DNA from: Chitinophagaceae bacterium
GTDB taxonomy: Bacteria; Bacteroidota; Bacteroidia; Chitinophagales; Chitinophagaceae
Assembly (NCBI GenBank): GCA_016786845.1
Contig: JAEUVB010000013.1
Location: forward strand, 124,001 to 188,000
Reading direction: 5' to 3'
Length of the DNA stretch: 64,000 nt
The notes beneath the pieces are model-generated. The model was not told where the DNA came from and made no database searches. It saw only the letters and a program-made list of their open reading frames with translations. This document shows, piece by piece, positions 24,627 to 33,165 of this stretch. Made by a program: the position numbers and the translations under genes. Within the stretch, counting starts at the first letter, position 1. Every line of letters begins with the position of its first letter.

Positions 24627-25775
24627 TTAAAGCGATTGCGCATTCAAACTTAATTCAGCAATAAACATGGCATCACCTCCTTTTGAAAAAGTGTTCAGTA
24701 TTTTTTGTTCATGAATATTCACTGCATGCAATTGCTTCAACCGATTCAAAACCGCTTCATTCTCATAGTTCAGGATGCTGCAAGTAATATAAAGCAGTCG
24801 ACCATTAGGTTTTAAGCGGCTAAGAATATTCGAGACGATTTTTACTTGTTTGGTCTGAAACAAATCCAATTTCTCCGGTGTAAAAAAATAATACTGTTCC
24901 GGACTTCTGGCCCAGGTACCCGAACCACTGCATGGTACATCTGCGAGTATTGCATCGAAGCATGAATCGAAGTTTTCCGGTATAGGTTGCATCAAATCCA
25001 TCACCTGAAGCACGGCAGGGCGATAACCATAAATATTTAATCTGCTTTTTAAATTCTCCAGTATCGTGCTTCGAACATCACTCACCGTGAGGTGAATATT
25101 TCGTTCCTGATCGAGAAGGAGCAGCGCCTTCCCTCCGCTTGCGGCACAACAATCCCACCAACGTTCCTTGAATTGCGGTTTAAAATAGGCTCCGGTTTGT
25201 TGAGATGCCATATCCTGAATGACATAATCCTCGGCATTCAGAAGGGCTTCTATATTGGTCTGGTAGCTGAAGGAAATACAATGTTCATGTTCAACCTGAA
25301 AATTCACATTGTGCTCTCTGAGGCGATCAATGATTTGTTGTTTGTTTTTCCGTATCCTCAAAAACACTTTTGGCCTTGAAAAAAGATTCAGAAAAAAATC
25401 TTTCTCACATAATCCATGACTGAGAGCATACGGCAAATTAAATATGAAACCATTTTCCTTCAAAACCTCCAACTTGTCAAGGAGCGGTAATTCGTATTGT
25501 TGGAAGTACAATGGATAATTTTCTGAGAAGTATTTAGCCGGGAAAGACTTCATGAGCCAGGCACCGGCCCACAATTTTTCAAGTATCGATTTAATTTCAT
25601 TTTCATGTCCTAATCGATAAACTGAATAAACTAAATCGGAAATGATTTTTCGATCTCGCGAACCGAATTTTTTATTGGCCCGAAAAAAATCTTTTAAGAA
25701 TTGATAAAGGGGTTTTTGCAGCGTGTAAGACTCAAAAATATGACTTGCGGCTTCGAGATAGGCTCCAATAAACAT
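24627..25775 (-). CDS. RsmB/NOP2/Sun-family RNA cytosine methyltransferase
   Basis: 382 residues with an N-terminal helical NusB-like part (residues 1-130) and a C-terminal SAM-dependent methyltransferase. WDCCAASGGKALLLLDQ is the SAM motif I, ILADVPCSGSGTW carries one conserved Cys-containing motif IV, and LLYITCSILNYENEAV carries the second Cys (Thr-Cys-Ser) and motif VI. These two cysteines are used for catalysis in m5C formation. The best-known member methylates 16S rRNA C967. The family is clear, the exact target less so. It is 4 bp upstream of the E2 gene's stop on the same strand and may be transcribed with it. Confidence 0.9.
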   Translation of the reverse strand: MFIGAYLEAASHIFESYTLQKPLYQFLKDFFRANKKFGSRDRKIISDLVYSVYRLGHENEIKSILEKLWAGAWLMKSFPAKYFSENYPLYFQQYELPLLDKLEVLKENGFIFNLPYALSHGLCEKDFFLNLFSRPKVFLRIRKNKQQIIDRLREHNVNFQVEHEHCISFSYQTNIEALLNAEDYVIQDMASQQTGAYFKPQFKERWWDCCAASGGKALLLLDQERNIHLTVSDVRSTILENLKSRLNIYGYRPAVLQVMDLMQPIPENFDSCFDAILADVPCSGSGTWARSPEQYYFFTPEKLDLFQTKQVKIVSNILSRLKPNGRLLYITCSILNYENEAVLNRLKQLHAVNIHEQKILNTFSKGGDAMFIAELSLNAQSL

Positions 25776-25778
25776 AGC

Positions 25779-26993
25779 TTAGAGTTCCAGCAATAACTTT
25801 ACCGGATCTTTACCCACCAATAATAATTCGGGGTGCTCCAATAATTCTTTAACCCTTACCAGGAATCCAACACTTTCTCTTCCATCAATAATTCGATGAT
25901 CATAGCTCAAGGCTATATACATCATCGGTCGTATTTGTACTTGTCCATTGATGGCCATGGGTCGGTCCTGAATTTTATGCATACCTAAAATGGCACTTTG
26001 TGGGATATTGATAATGGGCGTACTCATCAATGAACCAAACACACCACCGTTCGTGATGGTAAAAGTTCCTCCGGTCATTTCTTCAATGGTCAATTTATTA
26101 TCTCTTGCTTTTGCCGCGAGTTCTGCCACCTTTTGTTCAATTTCAGCCATACTCAGGCTTTCTGCATTGCGGATGACCGGCACCACCAATCCTTTTGGGG
26201 CACTTACCGCAATAGAAATATCGCAATACTCATGATAAATGATTTCTTCGCCATCTACGTATGCATTCACTGCCTTCCATTCTTGTAACGCGATCGAACA
26301 TGCTTTCGTAAAGAAGCTCATGAAGCCCAGCCCGACACCATGTTTCTCCTTAAATGCATCCTTGTATAAAGTGCGCATGGCCATGATGGCAGTCATATCC
26401 ACTTCATTGAAGGTTGTGAGCATCGCTGTTGAATTCTTAGCTTCCACCAATCTTCGGCTAATGGTTTTGCGCAGATTGCTCATCTTCTCTTTTTGTTCCG
26501 ATCTCTCATTTAATACTTTTCCGGGGAGTGTACCGGGCTTTGCCATCGCAGCTAAGACATCGTTCTTGGTTATTCTTCCATGAGACCCGCTACCCTTTAC
26601 CTGATGTTTATCGATATTTTGTTCTGAAATAATTTTCGTAGCGACGGGCGTGGCTTTAACATTATCCTTAACAGGGGTCGAAACCGGAGCCGAAATCGGT
26701 TCAGGCGCCTCTGATTCAAAGGTGATGATTTGCTGTTTAAAAGTTTCGGCCGGAGGCTGAGCTTGATCATCAATCCTGCAGGCTAAATCACCAATATTCA
26801 AATTGGCTCCTTCTTCAGCAACATGATGCAGTATTCCGGCCTGTTCAGCATTGAGTTCAAAAGTAGCTTTCTCACTTTCGAGCTCACATATTACCTCATC
26901 GCGATTGACCCAAACACCGTCGGGTTTCGTCCACTTCACCAATGTTACTTCATTAATACTTTCTCCTACGGGTGGTACTTTTAATTCAATCAT
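25779..26993 (-). CDS. odhB: Dihydrolipoyllysine-residue succinyltransferase (E2 of 2-oxoglutarate dehydrogenase)
   Basis: TCA-cycle enzyme that moves the succinyl group from E1 to CoA through a lipoyl arm. The start at 26993 ([16 protein letters not shown]) gives the usual E2 beginning of 404 residues; an upstream start adds ten unrelated residues. The lipoyl domain covers residues 1-75 with the modified Lys in ELESEKATF (Lys42). A peripheral-subunit-binding domain lies around residues 130-165 ([15 protein letters not shown]), and the catalytic domain ends in [15 protein letters not shown] with its active-site His. VGES at the start and the overall pattern point to the succinyl- rather than acetyl-transferase. 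No E1 or E3 gene is adjacent. Confidence 0.92.
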   Translation of the reverse strand: MIELKVPPVGESINEVTLVKWTKPDGVWVNRDEVICELESEKATFELNAEQAGILHHVAEEGANLNIGDLACRIDDQAQPPAETFKQQIITFESEAPEPISAPVSTPVKDNVKATPVATKIISEQNIDKHQVKGSGSHGRITKNDVLAAMAKPGTLPGKVLNERSEQKEKMSNLRKTISRRLVEAKNSTAMLTTFNEVDMTAIMAMRTLYKDAFKEKHGVGLGFMSFFTKACSIALQEWKAVNAYVDGEEIIYHEYCDISIAVSAPKGLVVPVIRNAESLSMAEIEQKVAELAAKARDNKLTIEEMTGGTFTITNGGVFGSLMSTPIINIPQSAILGMHKIQDRPMAINGQVQIRPMMYIALSYDHRIIDGRESVGFLVRVKELLEHPELLLVGKDPVKLLLEL

Positions 26994-27058
26994 GTATAAT
27001 CCGGATTTAAGATCGGTGCGCAAATTTCGTTAAAAAATCGGATTTGAAAAATTCAACC

Positions 27059-27910
27059 TCAAACCATCATGAAATCATTCAAAAACTGCAATGTCGCATC
27101 AACTGCCTTTTTGGTAGCATCAGGCAAATCACTTCCCAAACCCGGATGTTTCCGATCAAACGTATGGTCGCTTTCGACGATCCATAGCTTTGCTTGAGGT
27201 TGCCATTGTTGCAAACGCCCGGCATGTGATACTGGAACAGCCGTATCCTTGGACCCATGGCAAATTAACATTGGAATATTAAGCGATGTAATGGCGCGTT
27301 GAATATTTAAGCGATCCGCATGATCCGTAAAATCCTGATGAAGCTGATAATAAAGCGGCATAGATTGGCCGGTTCTTTGATTCGAATAATATTCCACACC
27401 GGTTTCTGCCCATGCATGAATACGCGATTCTGGCCAATTGGACCAAGGTGTTTTACATTCCGAAACGGAAGCCCAGGTAATCAGTGCTTTTATCGCAGGA
27501 TCTTCAGAAGCATAAATGATGGATATTCCACCTCCTCGACTGTGCCCAAGCAAGGTCATCTTCTCAACATCGAGCAGGCGTTTATATGGATGATCTCCAT
27601 TTTTAACCCATTTTACAACTTGCTCCAGATCATAAAGCTCTGTGGTATAGTTGTTCAATCCGAATGCATGCAGATCTACGAATTCGTCGGGATGGTCAGG
27701 TGAAGTTCCGTTATGCGAAAAGTTGAAAGCAATGACCGCATACCCAGCGCGACAGAAAGCATCTGCCAATAAAGTGAAGTTACCCCAATCTTTAAATCCG
27801 TTAAAACCATGTACATAAATCAATACAGGGCAAGGACCTTCTTGCCTGCCCGGATACAGATCTACATTGATTGGAAAATCATCTTTACCGGGAATCAGGA
27901 AATTATACAT
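27059..27910 (-). CDS. Alpha/beta hydrolase (dienelactone hydrolase/serine aminopeptidase-like)
   Basis: 283 residues without a signal peptide, so probably cytoplasmic. PVLIYVHGFNGFKDWG is the oxyanion-hole region, LLGHSRGGGIS holds the nucleophile elbow (Gly-His-Ser-Arg-Gly), GSKDTAVPVSHAG the acid and VESDHTFD the catalytic His. The substrate is unknown; the family spans esterases and peptidases. It lies between the CotH-type gene and the E2 gene on the same strand; the 20-bp gap to the CotH gene may mean a shared transcript. Confidence 0.87.
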   Translation of the reverse strand: MYNFLIPGKDDFPINVDLYPGRQEGPCPVLIYVHGFNGFKDWGNFTLLADAFCRAGYAVIAFNFSHNGTSPDHPDEFVDLHAFGLNNYTTELYDLEQVVKWVKNGDHPYKRLLDVEKMTLLGHSRGGGISIIYASEDPAIKALITWASVSECKTPWSNWPESRIHAWAETGVEYYSNQRTGQSMPLYYQLHQDFTDHADRLNIQRAITSLNIPMLICHGSKDTAVPVSHAGRLQQWQPQAKLWIVESDHTFDRKHPGLGSDLPDATKKAVDATLQFLNDFMMV

Positions 27911-27930
27911 GAATCTTCTCCGAAGAATTT

Positions 27931-29535
27931 CTACTCCTTAATTAATTTGCGAGTAGTCATTCCATTTTCAGACTTGATTTGGATGGCATAAATCCCTGCA
28001 GGCAAATGTTGGATATTGAACTTGCAAGAACCTGTGGCAGTGGTTTCGCTCATGAGTAATTGACCTTGTAAGGATAATACATTGGCCGTAAATAAACGAA
28101 GCTGAGAATGTTCGACTTCTACCTGAACGATATCATTGGCCGGATTCGGATATACCTGAACTGAGTTTGAAAAATCTGTTTGGACCAGTCCAACCGGATT
28201 CGGGCAATTTAATGAAACCCATTTGGTGTCTAACCAACTCAAACGAGCGACAATGAATTGTTTGAGGGCAGCAATTTCCTGTGCATAATCGGTAGCCATT
28301 GGGGTTGGTTCGTTAACGACCGGAACAGCCCAAATTGGCCATTGTGTAAAGTTACGCGTGAGCGCACCGTTGGCATTCAATAAAGCAGAAACTGAATCAA
28401 TGATGTGAAAGATGTTTACCGTATCCAAAACATTTCCCGGTTTGCGATAATTGATATAAGCACATTTCATTTCCTTTGAAAAGGCCGTATCCGTGGTCAG
28501 TTTTTCCCACCAGAATGCAGGTAATTTTGGTTCGGTTCCGCATGCACCACCAAAATTGTAACACCATCCGGTATCTTTAGCACTGTTACAATTTACGGTA
28601 TTCTTCCATGCCGTTTCAAATCCCCATGTTGGACCGGGGCGCATTTTCTTAGATTTATCCTTATATAAATAGGTGTTTATACGATAAGCCTCATAATTCC
28701 TCGACAATTCCTGAATAATCATAAAATCGGCGAATCCATTGACTGCACCAAATTTACGCCAACCAATAGAAGTATCTTGGAAATTAGTAGCGCTCATCGC
28801 AGTTTCAAAACTATCTACATAAGATTTAGCATATGCAGCTTGAGCCGGGGTAATATCACCTGCATCAGGATATTCATAAATAAAATTGATTTGTTGAGTA
28901 GTTGCATATGGCGGTGCAATGCTACTTACCCATCCTGAACCTGCTTCATCATCAATTTTCCAAATGTAACCACCGGTCATATTCTCTCCGAAATTATCAG
29001 CAGGAGTTAATTTGGCAAGATCCAGACGATTGACCGTTCTTTTAATTTTTTCTCCAAATTCATAAATTCCGGCATATTGCCCGTTGACGATGACTTCGCA
29101 GTGACGCATACGTGGAGCATAGCGTCCCATTTGATCATGTAACTTAAATGACAATATGTTTCTCACAAAAGAACGATCCGGATAAGAGGCCAAAAGAACC
29201 CAATCATTCTCGCTAGGCATTCCTAATAATGCCGTATCCAAACTGACTGTAGCAGCGCTCCAGGTTTCAATAGAATAGGATTGCTTGGGATATCCCGTAG
29301 TACCTCTTAATTTAATCCCGATCATCCCTGTAAATGTAGATGGATCTGTGTCATTATTAGTGCCGGATGCATTATCTATAATATCCATAGTACCCTGTAT
29401 TTGTGCAGTACCAATGGCCCCGGGTGTGGTAATTTTTACAATAGGCAAATTGCTCGTAAACTGAGCGTAAGTTGCTTGAAAACTTAACAATATCATAATC
29501 CCCAAAACAGGGACTGTCAGTAATTTTTTTACCAT
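27931..29535 (-). CDS. CotH kinase-fold protein with T9SS type A sorting domain
   Basis: 534 residues starting MVKKLLTVPVLGIMILLS (signal peptide); the frame is open 36 codons further up without a sensible signal. Residues about 20-420 are a CotH domain: GMIGIKLRGTTGYPKQSY, ENDWVLLASYPDRSFVRN, RMRHCEVIVNGQYAGIYEF and YKDKSKKMRPGPTWGFETAW. CotH proteins are atypical secreted kinases. At the places where family members usually read N-x-D and W-D-F-D, this protein reads NYEA (about residue 282) and WGFE (about 303-306), so it may be inactive or altered. The last 80 residues (VYPNPANDIVQVEV, then GIYAIQIKSENG) are a T9SS sorting domain. It is divergent from a second CotH gene. Confidence 0.88.
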   Translation of the reverse strand: MVKKLLTVPVLGIMILLSFQATYAQFTSNLPIVKITTPGAIGTAQIQGTMDIIDNASGTNNDTDPSTFTGMIGIKLRGTTGYPKQSYSIETWSAATVSLDTALLGMPSENDWVLLASYPDRSFVRNILSFKLHDQMGRYAPRMRHCEVIVNGQYAGIYEFGEKIKRTVNRLDLAKLTPADNFGENMTGGYIWKIDDEAGSGWVSSIAPPYATTQQINFIYEYPDAGDITPAQAAYAKSYVDSFETAMSATNFQDTSIGWRKFGAVNGFADFMIIQELSRNYEAYRINTYLYKDKSKKMRPGPTWGFETAWKNTVNCNSAKDTGWCYNFGGACGTEPKLPAFWWEKLTTDTAFSKEMKCAYINYRKPGNVLDTVNIFHIIDSVSALLNANGALTRNFTQWPIWAVPVVNEPTPMATDYAQEIAALKQFIVARLSWLDTKWVSLNCPNPVGLVQTDFSNSVQVYPNPANDIVQVEVEHSQLRLFTANVLSLQGQLLMSETTATGSCKFNIQHLPAGIYAIQIKSENGMTTRKLIKE

Positions 29536-29690
29536 TATTTTTATTTTACCGCACAATTTAGCTTGTCTATAGCTAATTGATAGAAATTTTTCGATGAAAC
29601 GGGCAAATATGCCTTTTTTGCCTAACTTTATCCTGTGTTTCAACGTCTGAAACCCAAATGACTCTAATTTAAAAATTATAGATCCTAGCC

Positions 29691-32498
29691 ATGAAAAAAA
29701 TTTTAAGTTTTTTTATTTTACTCTGTTCTGCTCAGTTCTTACAAGCTCAGGTAATGATCAATGAGTATTCCTGCTCCAATACCACTACCGTATTAGACGC
29801 CTACAACCAGCGTAACGACTGGATGGAATTGTACAATGCCGGTGGAGCAGCGGTAAACTTAACCGGTTACTATCTATCGGACGATCCAAACAACCCGATG
29901 AAATGGCAAATTCCCACCGCTACGCCAATCAATCCGGCTGCCCGTAAAATGGTTTACTTTAGTGGCCGGGGAGTGGTGCATGCAGGCACAGGACAAATCC
30001 ACCCGGATTTTAAATTACGCCAGACTTTGGGAGAATGGATTATCCTATCAGATCCAAGTGGTGTTTTGGTGGATTCCGTACATCTGAGAATTACTCAAAG
30101 AAATCATTCTTGGGGAAGAACCACAGATGCCAGTCCATCTATTTCTCTATTCAATACCCCCACACCCAATAATACAAATAATACTCAGACAACCTACACC
30201 GGCTATGCCAGTCGAATTGTTTTCAGCCAGCCCGCCGGTTTTTATACAGGTACTCAAAACATCAGTTTGTCTACCCCTGACCCAAATGTCACGATTCGTT
30301 ACACGACCAATGGAACCATTCCAACTGCAGCTTCGACCGCTTATACCGCTCCGATTGCAGTAACCGCAACCACTCCAATTCGCGCTGTAGGGTTCAGCAG
30401 TAACCCGCAAATTCTTCCAAGCTTAGTGGAAACAAATACTTATTTTATCAATGAGTCATCAAATTTTACCGTGGTTTCTGTTTGCGGAACCTTTACCGGT
30501 GCCGGCTCTTTGTTTAATGGCTCTAATCCGACCTGGAGCTCTTTTGAATATTTTACACCAAGTGGTACCCAGATTCTCGAATTAGAGGGTGGTCGTGCCA
30601 GCCGTCACGGTAATGACTCATGGGCCTATCCTCAAAAAGGAATAGACTTCGAAGCCATGGATGAAAGTGGTGACAAAGCTTCTTTCTATTATAAATTATT
30701 TGGAACAACCTTAAGGGATACATTTGATCGTATCATGTTGAAAGCCGGTGGTTCTGATAATTATGCCGGTGGACCCGGGAATAGCGCCCATCTCAGAGAT
30801 GTATTTGCACAAACCCTTGGCGAAAAATACAATCTGGATATGGATTTCCGTCGTTGGCATCCATGCTTAATGTTTGTAAACGGAACCTATTGGGGCGTTT
30901 ACGATATGCGTGAGCGTGTGGATGGCGACTATTTTGAATACTATTATGGTAAGAAAAAGGATAAGGTTGATCATCTTTCCTATTGGGGTGGTTTGAATAT
31001 TCGCATGGGTAGTGATACGGGATGGAATAATTTGTACAATTATATTATGAGTAACAACATGGCTGTACAGGCCAATTATGACCATGTTAAACAATTTTTA
31101 GATGTCAACAGCTTCTGCCAATATTTTGTCATCAACTCTTATTTGGTCAATCATGATTGGTTGAACTGGAATACCATGTGGTGGCGCGGCCGCGGGAACA
31201 ACAACCCGATTAAGTGGCGCTATGCAATGTGGGATATGGATGCTATTACCGGATTACAAAATCCAAATTATACCGGATTAAGTACAACATCCTATCAGTT
31301 TGACCCCTGTGAACCGAGCAGTATGTTCCAAAACAATTCCAGTATCAAGCATACAGACATGCTGGATCGTTTATTACAAAACCCGCAATTCGAGCAAACC
31401 TATAAAGACAATTGGCTGTTGATGTTCAATGGTCCTTTGGATTGCGCGAATATGTTGGCACATTTTGATTCGATTGTCAATATCCTTACCCCTGAAATGA
31501 ACCGTCAAGCGAATGCATGGGGTGGTACTATGGCAGGATGGCAAGCCAATTGTACGCAAATGAGAACATTCCTTCAAAATCGTTGCGCTGTGATAGGCAC
31601 AAAACTGGATAGCTGTATGGATCTTAATCCTCAGCAACTGAAATTAAATGTGAGTCCTCCAAACTCCGGTACCATCACCTTGGATGGTTCATTGAAATCA
31701 CCTTATGTATGGAGTAAAGTGATTGAAGGTGATTCTATATATACACTAAAAGCAACACCAACCGGTGGAGCCTATTGGGCATTTGATCATTGGGAAAAGC
31801 AAGAACCTACCAATTCCATGGCACCCAACATGACCACTGACTTGGTGCAATTTGATTTCAAGAAAAAGGACTCTGTCATTGCGGTCTTCAAGTATTATAA
31901 TTACGATTCGGTCGATGTCACCTTTGATGTTACCCCTCCGGGAACAGGTACCATAGATTTAAATGGTACAACTATTTCGACCTATCCGACCACCATCAAA
32001 CTGGATCGCAGATATTCATACGGATTGACTGCAACTCCTGCTAGCAGTCACAATTTTGTAACATGGCAAAAGAATAATGCCAACACGGTATTCACACCGA
32101 ATATGACAGACAAACAGGTTGTCTTCAATTATACCGACGCGGAAACCATAGTTGCCGAGTTTGTTTATGTTCCACCACCACCACCACCACCGCCACTCCC
32201 TAATTTAAATACTATCGATAAGACCGTATTTATTCCGAACGCTTTTACCCCTAACAAAGATGGGAAAAATGACAAATTTGGAATTCAGGTAGGACTGGAC
32301 GCTACAGGTTTGGATATGGTGTTGTATGATCGTTGGGGTAAACAAGTCTACCAAAATACCAAATTAAATGGTGGTTGGGACGGAACTTACAGCAATGGTA
32401 AAAATGCTGATGTGGGTACTTATCAGTATATTATTAAAGTACGATTTAGAGATAATTCAATTGAAACGTTTAAAGGCGACTTCACATTGATTCGATAG
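29691..32498 (+). CDS. Multidomain CotH kinase-fold exoprotein with lamin-tail domain and CHU_C (T9SS type B) C-terminus
   Basis: 935 residues. Order: signal peptide (ending FLQAQ), lamin-tail domain (about 20-150, INEYSCSNTT, NDWMELYNAGG), a chitobiase C-terminal-like domain (about 180-250, VTIRYTTNGTIPTAAS, PIRAVGF), a CotH domain (about 285-640), two beta-sandwich repeats with DHWEKQ/TWQKNN, a proline run of eight, and a CHU_C sorting domain (FIPNAFTPNKDGKND, YDRWGKQVYQ, ending TLIR). In the CotH domain NHDWLNWN (Asp489) and WDMD (Asp515, Asp517) keep the acidic residues expected for catalysis and metal binding. A good terminator follows. Probably surface-bound; its target is unknown. Confidence 0.9.
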   Translation: MKKILSFFILLCSAQFLQAQVMINEYSCSNTTTVLDAYNQRNDWMELYNAGGAAVNLTGYYLSDDPNNPMKWQIPTATPINPAARKMVYFSGRGVVHAGTGQIHPDFKLRQTLGEWIILSDPSGVLVDSVHLRITQRNHSWGRTTDASPSISLFNTPTPNNTNNTQTTYTGYASRIVFSQPAGFYTGTQNISLSTPDPNVTIRYTTNGTIPTAASTAYTAPIAVTATTPIRAVGFSSNPQILPSLVETNTYFINESSNFTVVSVCGTFTGAGSLFNGSNPTWSSFEYFTPSGTQILELEGGRASRHGNDSWAYPQKGIDFEAMDESGDKASFYYKLFGTTLRDTFDRIMLKAGGSDNYAGGPGNSAHLRDVFAQTLGEKYNLDMDFRRWHPCLMFVNGTYWGVYDMRERVDGDYFEYYYGKKKDKVDHLSYWGGLNIRMGSDTGWNNLYNYIMSNNMAVQANYDHVKQFLDVNSFCQYFVINSYLVNHDWLNWNTMWWRGRGNNNPIKWRYAMWDMDAITGLQNPNYTGLSTTSYQFDPCEPSSMFQNNSSIKHTDMLDRLLQNPQFEQTYKDNWLLMFNGPLDCANMLAHFDSIVNILTPEMNRQANAWGGTMAGWQANCTQMRTFLQNRCAVIGTKLDSCMDLNPQQLKLNVSPPNSGTITLDGSLKSPYVWSKVIEGDSIYTLKATPTGGAYWAFDHWEKQEPTNSMAPNMTTDLVQFDFKKKDSVIAVFKYYNYDSVDVTFDVTPPGTGTIDLNGTTISTYPTTIKLDRRYSYGLTATPASSHNFVTWQKNNANTVFTPNMTDKQVVFNYTDAETIVAEFVYVPPPPPPPPLPNLNTIDKTVFIPNAFTPNKDGKNDKFGIQVGLDATGLDMVLYDRWGKQVYQNTKLNGGWDGTYSNGKNADVGTYQYIIKVRFRDNSIETFKGDFTLIR

Positions 32499-32514
32499 TC
32501 AAATACATCCTTTT

Positions 32515-32547
32515 AAAAAGCTGTCTGAATTCAGACAGCTTTTTTTT
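32515..32547 (+). terminator. Rho-independent terminator after the CHU_C CotH gene
   Basis: A near-perfect palindrome, AAGCTGTCTGA followed by TCAGACAGCTT, with flanking A's and a run of T's. Position and polarity fit the end of the upstream plus-strand gene. Confidence 0.92.
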
Positions 32548-32589
32548 GCCCCCAACATTCTTCATGACAGGCATCCAAACAGTTTTGCT

Positions 32590-32597
32590 TACCTTTG
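32590..32597 (+). promoter_or_regulatory. -7 promoter element before the YceI gene
   Basis: TACCTTTG matches TAnnTTTG and lies 16 bases before the ATG; no TTG is seen about 20 bases upstream. A weak, partial match. Confidence 0.35.
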
Positions 32598-32613
32598 AGG
32601 GTATACATGATCC

Positions 32614-33165
32614 ATGTTTAAATACCTGACTTTATTTTATCTTTTATTTCAAAATGCACCTGAAGTATATAAAACCACAAATGGTTTTGTTCGCTTCCAA
32701 TCTACCACACAATCTGAAAAAATCAATGCAAAATCAGGTGCGTTAAGAGCGGTCATAGATCCCGATTCACGTAAATTTGCGTTTGCCATTAAATTAAACA
32801 GCTTCCACGGATTCAATAGTCAGTTGCAGGAAGAGCACTACAATGAAAATTATGTGGAGAGTCGTCAATTTCCGGAAGCCAATTTTAAAGGAAGAATTAT
32901 AGAGTCTATAGATTTTAACCAATCCGGGATTTACAATGTCCGTGCGAAAGGAGATTTTTATGTTCATGGTGTTACAAACCACATCACCGTTCCTGCTGAA
33001 ATTAAAATTAAAAACCTCAAGGAAATTTCCATTAAGTGCATTCTGAATATCAATTTAAAAGACTATGGTATTAAAATACCTAAAGTTGTTCATATGAAAC
33101 TGGCAGAAATTATACAAATTCAAGTCAACGCCACATTGCTGAAATCCACCACTCAGATTGAATAA
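32614..33165 (+). CDS. YceI-family periplasmic protein
   Basis: 183 residues with a short signal peptide (MFKYLTLFYLLFQ). GFVRFQSTTQSEKINAKSG, FAIKLNSFHGFNSQLQEEHYNENYVES, FPEANFKGRI and YNVRAKGDFYVHGVTNHITVPAEI are the successive strands of the YceI lipocalin-like fold, which binds long-chain isoprenoids or other lipids in its pocket. It is the first gene of a run and overlaps by 8 bp the next gene, a sensor kinase. YceI next to cytochrome c, OB-fold and DUF5777 genes is a layout I associate with Bacteroidota. The ligand is not determined. Confidence 0.87.
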   Translation: MFKYLTLFYLLFQNAPEVYKTTNGFVRFQSTTQSEKINAKSGALRAVIDPDSRKFAFAIKLNSFHGFNSQLQEEHYNENYVESRQFPEANFKGRIIESIDFNQSGIYNVRAKGDFYVHGVTNHITVPAEIKIKNLKEISIKCILNINLKDYGIKIPKVVHMKLAEIIQIQVNATLLKSTTQIE

